A DNA stretch of 64,000 bases from Trebouxia sp. TZW2008 (taxonomy: Eukaryota; Chlorophyta; Trebouxiophyceae; Trebouxiales; Trebouxiaceae), in contig BDIU01000190.1 of the NCBI GenBank assembly GCA_002118135.1, forward strand, positions 122,939-186,938, written 5' to 3'. Positions 23,901 to 35,400 of this stretch are shown here, in pieces. The stretch's first letter is position 1, and every line of letters begins with the position of its first letter. The position numbers and the translations under genes were made by a program. Below the pieces are notes generated by a model that was not told the DNA's origin, ran no database searches, and was given only the letters and a program-made list of their open reading frames with translations.

Positions 23901-26900
23901 CGCACACAGCAGAACAGTAATGATGTGAGTAGTTGGCGAATCCATCACCGTGCTGACTTCAACACAAGCTCTGTGGGTCGACATTGAGCAGCATTGACAA
24001 CAGCTCAACCTTTGAACTGAGTCAAGGCTCTGGAGCAACAGCAAAACCAGAAATGGCAATGGCATTGAAGCCTGTCAGGTCTAAGGTATGTACAGGCAGA
24101 TTCGTAACGAGCAGACCTCAGGTACTGCAAACAACAGACCTGAGGGAGGGCTTGCCACGCATGCTGAGGCCGGCCAAGACCTGCCCCAGGGTGAAGAGGC
24201 TCCTGTTGATAGAGCCTGTCTCCCTCAGAGCCACCTCCCCTTCATTCCCAGTAGACTGCACACACAGAATGTTCACAGTCAGTTGTACAATGTTGGAAAC
24301 CACTTCCGTGGCAGAGCTGACATGAACAAGGCTTGAATGCAAACAGCAGACGCGCTGAGCAAGGTATGAGCATTGCATGCCCCCTGCAGATGCTGAGCAG
24401 ACTAATGACGGCTGATGGTACTGTGAGTGCTGCAATGAGTATTGAGTTATGCTGCTACACTGCAGAGGGTGATAGAGACACTCAAGCAGCAGCACTCCTG
24501 TTCTGAGCAAGTCTGCAGCAGCAATGGCAAGTCTACCACTCAAGTCAGTTTTGGCACAACATCAGTTGCTTGCTTGCTTGTGAAGCCTGTGTGCTAGATC
24601 TCACCATCAACATCTCACTACCAGCCAGGTCAGCAAGCAAAAACTTGGTGTACTTTTTCACAGGCGGACTTGCGCCTGTTGCGTTGGGCATGTCTATGAC
24701 AGCAATAGTCTATCCACCTCATTTTGTGACTCAGTCAACCAAACTATTTCTTGCTTAGTGACCATCCTCACCTTCAGCCTCTCACTACCAGCCAGGTCAA
24801 CAAGCACCAGCTTGCCGTACTTCTTCACAGGCGGGCCCAGGCTGGCTGTGTCGGGCCGGGTGCTGCTGTTGACTCGGCTTAGCACAGGCGTCGTCTCAAA
24901 TTGCAGGGTCATGATGCAGTGCCCCCTTGATGAGTACTCATTTAGCCTGGTGCTCCTGTGTCACATACACAGGACATCAGCACAGTGAAGGGCATTGAGC
25001 ACGATGGAGTTGGTCTGGCTCAGCACAGGCATTGCCTCAAACCGGAGAGTCATGCTGCAAGGCCCTCTTGACAAGAACTCATGGTGCTCCTGCGACACAG
25101 AAAGCAGGTCTAAGCAGAGAGGCCAAAGTTGGCAATGCTGAGCATGATCAGATCGCCCTTTGGCAATCAAAGCAGTGTCTCAAACTGGGGGTCATGATGC
25201 ATTGCCCTCTTGACGAGTTCTGATTCAGCGTGGTGATCCTGTGACATGGACAAGACGTCAGTGCCAATCCTCACAGTCAGATGCACTGAAGCTGGTCTCA
25301 GGTTTTGCCTCCATCTGGAGGGTCATGCTACAGTGCACCTGCGCTTGAGAGTAGTCGTTTACTTTTGGGCTCCTGCGCAGCAGAAAGTAGACATGTATCT
25401 ACTTTGTACAGTAATCAAAGTCAAAGGCACTGGAAACCGCTGGCTTGGCCTGTGAATCAGCAGTGGGCCAGGTTTGCACTGCTGTAGACCACAGACCATA
25501 CAGTAAAATTTCTTTGTAAAGACTCGTTTGGTTATCAAGACATTTGTCCTTACATCAAATTGCCCCTACTCAGAGGCACCACTGCAGTCAGAATGCAGTG
25601 ATTGGTTACCAATGGCGTGGTCCTTACATCAATATTGTCCTTACACTGAGTATCCTTACAATGAGACTTTACTGGATCAGCTTGCAGGTACTAACTAGTG
25701 AAGGCTTTGAGGATGATTGAAGTGGCCTTTGTGACAGAGGGCATGTCTCAAGCTGAACAGTTGTGATGCACTGACATCTGGAAAGTTGCCATGTCACCAT
25801 GGGCTGCTTTGGCAACAAAGCAGTACTGGCGGGCACTGCTTTGTGAGCAGGATGTTTTCTGAGAGCTGCTCATAAGCCTTTGCTCATATGCAAAGATCAA
25901 ACCCAGTCTGCAAAGTCTGAGGACAACTGACCTGATGTGACTAGTAGTCAGGACCTCATGCATGAAGCTGATAAGAGATTGCAGGTACAACAAAGATTGA
26001 CAGGGTAGCAAAAGTCAATCTTGCAGCAACTTCTGAAGGCCCAACCTGATATGACGAGTAGTCAGGGCCTTGTGCATGAAGGACAGGGCATCTGTGCAGC
26101 TGGCACAGGCCACTTCTGTCAGCCCCTCCACAAAGAAGCCCTTGTGCTTGTCATGCCTGACTGCCATGGGACTCTGCTTGCAGCCAGGCGCCAAATCTGA
26201 GACCTGCTCAAATGCAAATCAAAATCAGCAAAAAAAGGCACAATCTGCATTTGAGAGATGCCAAATCTGAGACCTGCACAATTAGCAGTCAAGATCATGA
26301 CAATGTGGCAGTCACAAGGCCCATCTGAGACTTTCCTTTATTCCACCTGTGATGACCTATGATCATGTACAGGCCAACAATTTGGTGAGCTAAATGCACA
26401 GATGCAGTATGACACAGATATGATGCAAACTTTTTGATGCCAACGTCAAGCTGGCAGACGGCAAACACTGTCGAATCTACCGTCTAATTGCGTTCCAAAT
26501 TTGGTGGTGTGAGTCAAAACATGCATGCAGGTGGCGCTGTGCTGCATTATCAATACTGCCATGGTTTGCCTTGCACCATGTTCTGTTCTGCTCAGCAATG
26601 AGTGTGTAATGGGTATGATGTGCACTGTGAGCAATGGTTGTGCAGTGAAGTTGCACTGTGAGCACTGCGGTGCACTATATCCTGCGTTGGTGTTGTCTTC
26701 CAGCAATGCTTGTGCCTTGTGTCTGCACTGGTCGAATACCTGCTCATGGTAAATCTCACAGCAGCTGGCCCTGACTTGAACATGCACATCTGACTGTTGG
26801 ACGTCAATGGCATTGAAAACAGCAGCATAGGCTCTGGGAAGGAAGCCATCCTGTTCTGTGATCAGCTGTTGCTTGTCAAATGCACCTGAGCCTAAGCGGG

Positions 26901-27826
26901 GCCCAATCACGCTGTATGTCTTGCCCTGTACAACATGTGCCTTTTAGCAAGGGTTGTACAGCGGCACTGTGTGTGGTGCCCATGCAAGGAGGCAGTTGCA
27001 GCGTTTTCAAGACTGCACATCAACTGTGATATTGTCACACTAGCGGGAGACTGCAAATAAGGTGTATGTGCTGATAGGGCGCTCAACTGCTTTTGTCTGT
27101 GTACTGCATTGCTGTATGCTCAGCTTAAAAGACTCACCGAGCCTGTCTGGCCAAATGCAAAGATGGTGACAGCAAAACCCTGTAGTGCTCCATCAACAAG
27201 ATCGTCAACATTGCACACCATGGCAACATTTTCCTGCAAGCAACAAATCTTCAGCAAATGCCAGCAGGCAACATAGCGTCATCTATATTGTCAATAGCTG
27301 TGATAGTAGCACTGACAGCAATGGGGGCCAACCAGGTTGCTCTGCTCAAACTGACCTGGCTGACACTGCCATCTAGACATGCGTCAAGTGTATACTTCTT
27401 GGCAGTGCCTTTCAGGCTTGAGTGTGAGGGAAGTTGTGGCTTATCCCCTGACCTTTCTGGCAGCAAGACCTGCAGCAACTCAAAACAAGCTATGAGACGT
27501 CAGCGCTTCAAAGAGCTGCTCAAGAGCCATTGCAAGGCAGTCCATCAGACAAGCAGAATGTGTTTCACGCAACAAACAGAGCACGCAAGCTTGCCTGGAT
27601 GTGTTCTTGAGTAGGGCTGCAAGCCACAGCAAGCTCTTCATTGGCTTCTTGACCTATCGGTGGTCGGACACGTACCAGGACCTGCAGGCACCAGGCTAAT
27701 GTAACCATCTACGACTAATATATGTGTCTTTTGTGCCTGCACGGCAGCTTCGATTGCCTGTCAAGCCAAAACGGCATCTAGGCTAGATACCTGTATGCGG
27801 TTCGTGACAGCGCCCTCCGCGTCCAT
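20985..27826 (-). CDS. Kinesin motor protein with N-terminal motor (703 aa if it ends at 20985)
   Basis: Exons: 27826-27791, 27681-27595, 27469-27356, 27233-27138, 26925-26740, 26203-26046, 24955-24772, 24255-24140, 23801-23690, 23102-22872, 22656-22540, 22334-22194, 21906-21671, 21282-20985 (or -21002). All phases agree. The ATG gives MDAEGAVTNRIQ directly followed by the first motor strand VLVRVRPP. P-loop GQTGSGKT is at residues 107-114, switch I NEYSSRGH at 231-238 (Gly replaces the usual Ser) and switch II DLAGSE at 279-284. Further on are IPYRDSTLTKLL and the helix ETLNTLHFASMALRVK. A coiled neck (LDPQDKLVLNLRGTISKLR) follows the motor, then a Ser/Pro/basic tail. The motor is compact, about 400 residues. 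It is a microtubule ATPase; I did not assign a subfamily, although the neck is reminiscent of KIF12-like orphan kinesins. An in-frame TGA ends the last exon, but a phase-compatible splice to the downstream repeat gene is possible. Confidence 0.85.
23138..23254 (-). pseudogene. Near-intact extra copy of the kinesin exon-10 start
   Basis: This block repeats the 5' part of the exon at 22872-23102, including an acceptor-like AG. It still reads AQAEETLNLLHFASMALRVK, then CTPLCILNPQDKLVLDL, without a stop. It lies just upstream in the preceding intron and has no evident donor. It is either a decaying duplicate or a mutually exclusive alternative start of the exon. A further, more decayed copy is at 23303-23360. 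Confidence 0.75.
24600..25375 (-). repeat. Decayed copies flanking kinesin exon 7
   Basis: The real exon is 24772-24955. Three blocks upstream in the sense of the gene (24985-25095, 25165-25250, 25285-25375) resemble its 5' half with acceptor. One block downstream (24600-24676) resembles its 3' end, which codes the LVDLAGSE switch, together with the donor. The copies contain stops and indels and cannot be additional exons. Confidence 0.8.
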
Positions 27827-28206
27827 GCCGACCTCTTCAGTTGCGGAACTCGACGCGCAATACTAGTAGTCTTTTTGTTCCAGGCTTTGCGACTGCTGGA
27901 GGGCTTGCGCGCTGACAAGGCTGACAGTCTCGACGATTGAGCAAACTTCGAGACGTGCCGCACACCCCTGTAACTTCTCACATCGATGCAGCAGCTTTGC
28001 AGCAGCTCATTCGATGCGAAGTTCGCTGCATCTCGGCGCTGATGCGCAGCGATGCGTTGCTATGTGCTCATGCAAAGCTCGTTGCAAATACGACTAGTCC
28101 AGATTCCTGCTTTGGCCATAGGGCGAATGTTGACTGCGCAGCGACGCTCAGACGCACCAAATTATCTGCCAGCGGTTGAGATCGCTGCCTTCTTTACCTC
28201 TCAGCG
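27827..28206. promoter_or_regulatory. Shared upstream region of divergent kinesin and C2orf81-like genes
   Basis: Only 380 bp separate the two divergent start codons, so both 5' untranslated regions and promoters overlap or abut. No specific element was recognised. Confidence 0.4.
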
Positions 28207-31200
28207 ATGGAGTTGAATATTGAAGCCGAAGACTTTGAGTCCGGCGAGATTGCTAGGCAATATGCTGTGCAAGAAGCTTTGCAAGCTGCTCTTGACTCAG
28301 CGTACCAGCAGGCAGACGAGCGGCAGCTTCACGCTGAGGTTCTAGCTTACACAGTAGACACCTGCATGCAGAATTGCGTGTCATTGCTTGAGATGACCTT
28401 TGTCACAAGGGAAACTCAACCTCTAGATCCTGACCCTCTGACAGAGCCAAGCTGGCAGCCTGATACTGAAGCTGCTCCCTGTGCACCTGACACATGGATG
28501 AGGGGTGTCATTCAGGTCAAGCAGCCACAGCCGCGAAGATTGAGCACCAGCAGCATAGGTAAGACGTACCTATCAACTTCTTGCTTTACTGACTTTTGCC
28601 AGATGGTGCACTGCAATTTGATGCACAGACCTGTGCCTTGCTCAATAATTGACACCATGCGCTGTGAAATATGCACTTGGCTACGGTTGTATCAAAAGTT
28701 CATCCACTCATAGCTGTGCATATGCTTGCTTTCTGCAGCAGTTGCCTTCAAGCGCTGGAAAACATGCTCTCAACTAAAGATGACTTCCTGCCAGCTGTCA
28801 ACAACAGCATTGATAGCAACTGCAATTGTATAGGAGGCAGCCCTGCTCCAATAAAGAGCACTCTCACAAGAGCTGGCAGCACCAGAAGCAGTCAGGCTTC
28901 CCGTTCACCCCGCATGAGCAAGGACCACTCACGCTTGCCAAGCCGTAGACCAAGTCAAGATTCAGTGTCCTCACGTGATGATCAAGCAACAAGCACCTCT
29001 TACAGACGTGTAAGTACCTGCAATGCAGACAGACAAGAAAGTCCACGCTGAGTAAGTCCTGAGCAGTCCAGACTTTCTGCAACTGCGTTGCTGACTCACA
29101 GACACATCGTGTTCATGTGGCTGCTGTTTTGGTTGCCAATCAGGTTGTCCTTGCGTCAAGATGTGATTCTTCAGAAGCAGCACTTCAGGCAGATTGCACT
29201 GATTGCTCCACAACTGCATCATGCTTACCATCAGCAGGTCCTTTGAGCAAGAGTTCAGGCATTAAAGCATCTGTAATAGTGATGCATGAACCAGTCGAAT
29301 TTGCTGTCAGAAAGTCCTGAGCAACCCAGCAATTCATCTCATGTGCCCTTTTGGACCAAAGACCCAGAAGTGTTGCGATGCAGCGTAGGGAGAAGTAGCT
29401 GTGAGAAAGTCATCAGCAATACAGCAATGCATCAACTGTACCCTTTCTGACCAGACGCCAAAAGTCAGCTCATGCTCTGCAGGATCATGCTACATCTCAC
29501 ATGGCTCATGGAAGGACTGGTGCCAAAGTCCCTCTCAAAAAAGGTCCCAAAAAAGGTCCCACATAGGAGCTTGAGGAGAGGCTCAGGGAAGAAGTGGACA
29601 TCAATAGTTCAGAACTTCATGCAGTGGGCAAATAACTCAAAACCAGTGACCCCTGTCATGTCTTGTAGGATCATGCTGCGTCTCACACCACACATGGAAG
29701 GGCCGGTGCCAAGGTGCCCTCAAAAAAAGGCCCCCAACAGGAGCTCGAGGAGAGGCTCAGGGAAGAGGTGGCAATCAGAAAGAAGGAGCAGCAACGCCAT
29801 GCAGAAACACTGGCCAAAGAAGAGGAAGACCAGCAGAAGTTTGAGGTGTTACATAAGCAGCTGCGGGGCAAGGAGTATGGGTATGACCACAAGGGGCAGG
29901 TATGCAATTGGCACAGGCTTGGCCATGCTGTTTGACTCAGTGTCTGCTGTCTATCTAGAACTGCAAGGCTTGCATATCATCATTGTTCATGTCATGTGTA
30001 GCAAAAGCGGCAATGCGGTGTACCTGCTGTATGACTGCCAGTCCATTACATGCGTGAGGTGTTTGCAGTCAGAGCTGTATATGCTTTTGATGCTTTTTGA
30101 CACTGTCTAATGTGTGTTGACTTTGACTGCAGATTGTGGTCATCAACAGCATTGATCCAGACAACCTACCACCCTTGGCCGCACCCCCTACTATCAAGAT
30201 CTGAGCAGCAGCAACAGGCCATTGACTGACTGCAGATAGAGCTCATCAGTTGCACTGACCAAAAGCTGTGATCATTGTAGATTGTGGTCATCAATAGGAT
30301 TGACCCAGAAAGCCTGTCACCCCCGGCCACAGCCCCTGCTGTCAAGACCTCATCAGCAGCAACAGAAAAGAAGCAGAGGCAGGGCATCCCTCAGAACTCC
30401 CCCCACAAGGTCAAGGACGCTGGTGCAAAGAGAAGAAGCAGCAGTCAATTCTGATGCCTGACTGCAGATAGAGCTCGTCAACTGCACTGACCAAAAGCTG
30501 TGATCATTGCAGATTGTGGTCAGCCATAGCATTGACCCAGACAGCCTACCTCCCTTGGCCGCAGCGCCTGCTGTTAAGACCTCAGCAGCAGCAACAGAGA
30601 AGAAGCAGCAGTCATTCTCACTGACCGCAGACAGTGCTCATCGATAGCTTGGTACGATTACTACTATGGCTGACTGCAGATTGTGGTCATCAACAGCATT
30701 GACCCAGACAGCCTACCTCCCTTGGCCGCAGCACCCGCTGTCAAAACCTCAGCAGCAACAGAGAAGAAGCAGAGGCAAAGCGTACCTCAGGACTCGCCTC
30801 ACAAGCCAAAGGACAATGGTGAAACCTCGCCTAAGGCCAAGACGAGAATCGCCCTTGAAGCAGATGGACCTGACTTCATTGCAGACAAGAAGGAAGTCCA
30901 ACCACCTATCAGTGATACTATCAAGCTGGCAAGTGGGATTAGTCTCAGGGCAGGTGCAGCAGTGCAGACTGGCCCTAGGAGAGTCGTAGACATCGAGCAC
31001 ATGACTAAGCGTGACTACGCCAAGTACCTGGTCAAGGCAGCAGCTGAGAATGTAGTGACGCTGAGTGGGACGAAAGGGATGAAAGGGACCAAGCTGTCTA
31101 CTGAGGCTGGCCGAATGGGCAAGCTGCAGTCCCAATCAAGCTCAGGTGCAAAGGCAAGCGCTGCAGCTGTGCCCAACAGCACTGCAGCACAGCCATTGAA

Positions 31201-31504
31201 GCAGCGCTTGCAGCAGCAACAGCAGCAGCAGCAGCAGCCAGTGAATGAGTCACTGGCATTGTTGACCCAAGTCTCTGACAATGAGCAGTTGAAGTGGGCG
31301 AGGGACGGTGTGCCTAAGAAGCCTGTAGCAAAGGCTGTGAAGCGGGTGGTCAGCCCTGTTGACCCAAACATAGCCCTATTGAGCAGTGCAGACTGGGGGA
31401 TGTTGTCTGCTGTCAAAGGCAGGCCGCCAGCTCAGTTGCCAACAAAGGATGGCATAGCTGCAGGTAAGCCTCTGAAACGTGGCAGTGGCCCCCCTGCTGG
31501 TTAA
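28207..31504 (+). CDS. C2orf81-like protein, about 597 aa (5-exon model)
   Basis: Proposed exons: 28207-28558, 28795-29009, 29102-29272, 29669-29899, 30680-31504. Phases agree. The first and the last two exons are firm; the second and third are tentative. Residues 1-110 resemble the conserved N-terminal region of animal C2orf81-type proteins as I remember it: an acidic helical segment, then EPSWQPDTE and PDTWMRG. The fourth exon is a charged coiled coil (KEEEDQQKFEVLHKQLRGKE) leading into YGYDHKGQ, continued by IVVINSIDPDSLPPL from the last exon. The C-terminal part is basic and low in complexity with a polyGln run at about 31214-31240. The molecular function is unknown. Its divergent pairing with a kinesin might hint at a cytoskeletal or flagellar role, which is inference only. 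Copies of exon edges fill the introns. Confidence 0.6.
29478..30615 (+). repeat. Decayed copies of exon edges in the C2orf81-like gene
   Basis: The block 29478-29600 resembles the start of the exon at 29669. Blocks 30132-30215, 30279-30420 and 30511-30615 each begin with an acceptor and repeat the first part of the exon at 30680 (coding IVVINSIDPDSLPPLA). The first of these copies soon reaches a stop, and the others lack a continuing frame or a donor. Confidence 0.85.
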
Positions 31505-32450
31505 ACAACACGATGGGGTTGGAGAAACCAAGTCCTTGATAAACTCACATGCAATGGGTCATTGTCAGTATGCAGACTTGACTCTGCACTGCAGCTGTCC
31601 ATTGCAACTCTGCATAGATATAAGCATAATCATCAATAGCAAAGATGTGCAGACACAGTGGCATGCCATGATCACAACAAGCACATGGACCGCATGCAAG
31701 AGCATGTTCAAAGCTGACTGATCTGCAAACAGTGGTGCTTTGCCCATATTTATTCAGTTGGTGATCTGACAGCAGATTTCCAGATTTGCACTGACGAGCA
31801 AGCTTTGCACAATTGCCAAGATCACATGCTCTAGCGCCATTGCAGCATTTGCCCATGTTATGAAGCATTCATTGCCTGCGTGCAGACGTGCCAATTATCA
31901 AAGCGAGGGACAGGACTTTCAAGCGCGGCCAGGTTGCCAGCATACCAGTAGCAGCAGGCTTGCGTACAGATATTGCCACACCACATGTTGATGCTTATGG
32001 CGGCAGCCTTGGGTGGTCACAGTAGATGTCAGCAGATGGTGACACATGTTGACAACCCTTTTGCAACTATCTTGTGACCTGTTTTGTGTCCTGTCAATGA
32101 ACCTGTAATGTCTGCTTTCAAACGTCAAAGTCAGTGAACTTATGTACATATATGTACAACATATGTTCAACAAAGTTACTTGACGCAAGAGACTTTCCCT
32201 GACTGAAGCATTGCCTTGGATGTCAACCTTCTGATATTCTGGCAATCAATGACCCGAAAGCCAAATCAGTACTGCGTCACCAGGTCATGTGAGCCAGCTG
32301 GATTCAGCGGGAACATGCTTCATGAGTCACAGCAGCAATAGGTCTGCAGCAGACTGCAGCGGCGTCGATCAAGTATGTAGCGTCAGTGTCAGATCATGTG
32401 CAGCTGCAACAACTGCATGGTGTAGGCCTGCCGGCCATAGCGAGCTCGCG
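31505..32450. other. Intergenic interval, no gene seen
   Basis: This holds the 3' flank of the C2orf81-like gene and the promoter and 5' region of the PIG-B gene, which point the same way. I see no supportable exon, RNA gene or repeat of note in these 946 bp. Confidence 0.5.
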
Positions 32451-35400
32451 ATGCGTGCCGTGCTGGCTTTATGTGCGTCGGTACGAGTGATCCAAGCTCT
32501 GTTGGTGCAGACATACTTCAACCCCGACGAGTACTGGCAAAGCCTTGAGGTTGCTCATCACATTGCTTTCGGGTGCGTGTTCAATACCGTCCCGACTTGA
32601 CGCGCGAGCTTGATGTCTGGCCGCGTGCAACAGGCTGATCTTTCAGCAAGACGCAGCCTGTCAGCTTTGCAGAGCGTCATGCTCACTTGTGCAATGCTGC
32701 AGGTACGGGCATAAGACATGGGAGTGGGCTGCGGGCCTGAGGGGGTACACCCATCCTGCGATATTTGCTATCCTCTACAAGGCAGTTTAACCTAGATCCA
32801 GTCGTGGTCCAGGCTTGCTAAATGTGTATTTGCTGATGGCCATGATCTCTTATAGCAAACATGCTATCATGTTGCCTCAGGTGCTGCATGTGACTGAGCT
32901 GGACACAGGTTATGCAGTAGCCAAAGGACCACAGATATTACAAGCAGCTTTTGCTGCAATTACAGACCTTCTTGTATACAGGCTTGCTGCTCTGCATTTC
33001 TCCAAAGCAGCTGCAAGGCAAGTCTGGCACGCTCCTGCTCATGTGTCCATGGCCCTGTTTTGCTGAGATCAGCAATCAGTTGCAAGTGTCGCTGTGCAAT
33101 GCAAGTTGGCATTTGCTATGTACAGGTGGGCTTTGTTTTGTCAGCTGGCAAGCTGGTTCAATGGCTACTGCCTAGTCCGCACATATTCCAACAGCTTCGA
33201 AGCATTGTGCACTGTGGCTGGCGTGTACTATTGGCTTTGCAGCTTCAGCTCATCAGCACAGACAGATGCTGCTAAAAGCCCAAATGCTTTCAAAGGCCAG
33301 CATAGCACAGCACAGCAGAATAAGCCATGGCAATCCAAATCTGACTACCAGGCAGACGACTGTCACAAGTCTACATGTGCATTCCAGGCAAACCTGGGTG
33401 CAAAGGGATACTGGTATACAGTGCTGAGCAACACCCAGAAGTGGCTGCTTGCAGCAGCTATTGGAGTGCTGTTTAGGCCATCAAGCATGCTGTTTTGGGT
33501 TCCAATAGGTAGACCGCACAGCTCTGGCTATCATGTCAATCCTTGCATGTGTCCAGCAACAGCTTGGGTCTAGTCAAAGCACGCATTCAACTGCTTCCAG
33601 TACACAAGCTATCATGTAAAGCAATAGCCTAGATCCACTCGTGACTTGCGTCAAGCTACTTTTTGCTGTTTCTGCATTTTGCCGAGCTGACATAAGCAGC
33701 CAAGGTCGACAACCTCAATTGCAGTCAAGAATGCTTTACCAAGGTGTCAATGGACAAAGTGGACGATGGCGTCACAAAGTTGTGCAGGTGTGTTTGAGCT
33801 CACCAGGCGGGAGCGCAAGTGGCTGTTTGTGCTAGAGGCTGTGGGTATTGGTGGACTTGTGATGACTCTTGGTGCAGTGGTGGATCGCATAGGCTATGGC
33901 AGGTGACTGTCAAGCTTGTGCCTTCTGCAGCATTGGTAGCATGGCCTTCTGCCCTTGACACCATGACAGCCATGGCTTATGCACGCAGATGTGTACGGTG
34001 GCCTTGACACCCTGACTCAAGCCATCATGACAAGCACCTGGGCGCTGCTATCTTGGGAGTGTCTAAACCTCTGCATGTGACATCATCATGTTGTCAGCAT
34101 CTGCAATTCATGCAAGGACTTTGGCACTCATTACATTCACATGAATGCTGTCATGTAGGTACTTTGTCAAGCTCTGTGCTTGACATCATTCCCATATTGA
34201 CATCATCGATATCACATACTGCAGATTGGTGCTAGTGCATCAAGAGTGCGTCAAGTGCTGGTGTTATGGCATGCAGATGGGTGCTGGTCCCTTGGGAGTT
34301 TGTCAAGTTCAACCTCCTGCAGGGCGGCATTGTATGGCCGCCATCCTTGGCACAGGAACTTCACCCAGGGCTTGCTGTAGCTCCGAGTTTTGCACTTGAC
34401 ATCACGACATCATTGGCATCGTTGCTTGACATCATAAGGAGTTGTCCCCTCCTGATTCTTCTCAAACCATGGCAACATGCAGATGGGTGCTGGTGCCTTG
34501 GGAGTTTGTCAAGTTCAATCTCCTGCAGGATGGCAGTGCACTGTACGGCCGCCATCCTTGGCACTGGAACTTTTCTCAAGGCCTGCCCACAGTCACCCTC
34601 ACTTTGCTGCCCTTGGCCTTGTGGGGCATGAAGCTCTCTCCACACAGGTGCGCAACGAGTCCTGAAACAGTTTTGTGTCTTGCTTGTTCTTTGGCTTGGC
34701 ATTGGGAGTTTCCCTACAATTTTGGGGCATGCAGCTCTCTCCACGCAGGTGTGCAACAGTACCTGACACAGCTCTGTATCTTTTTTGTGCTGTCATGTTG
34801 CCTCTTGCCAAGCAATTTTGCCAATCCTGTGTCTGGAGCTGCTGATGCTGAGAGTCAACGACCAGGCTGTGGCAGACAGTATATAGCAAGCAAACTCTTG
34901 GCTGCAAACTTGAAATTCTTCAGCAAGCCAGATGCATACATCCTTGCTTGCAATTCTGCTGGAAGTCGCAATTTTGCAAGCTATATTGCATTGGTCACTG
35001 CTTGTCTGCTCCTGCATGGCAAGTACAAGCTGGATGCTGTTTGTTTGACAGGCATTGGAGACATGTGTGTTCGCCTTGATCGGCCAAGCATACCTTTAAG
35101 CATTTCTTGTTTGTCGATCTGTTTCACATTGATTGTTGCTGTCTAGCTAAGGCCTTGTTTCTTCTTTTGTACTGCCTCGCAGGCTGGAGTTGGCAGCTTT
35201 GGTTTTGTGGAGCCTGCTTATGTACAGCTTGCCAGCTCACAAGGAGTTCAGGTTCCTGCTTCCAGCCCTTTGCATGTTGACGGTGTACTGTGGCAGGGCT
35301 CTTGAGGACTTAGCTGACCGCTTCAAGGCACAGGTGTTGGCAGCAGAAGCCTCCTTTCTTGAGGTGAGGTTTTGCAGTGTGTTCGTACTTTGCCATTTTG

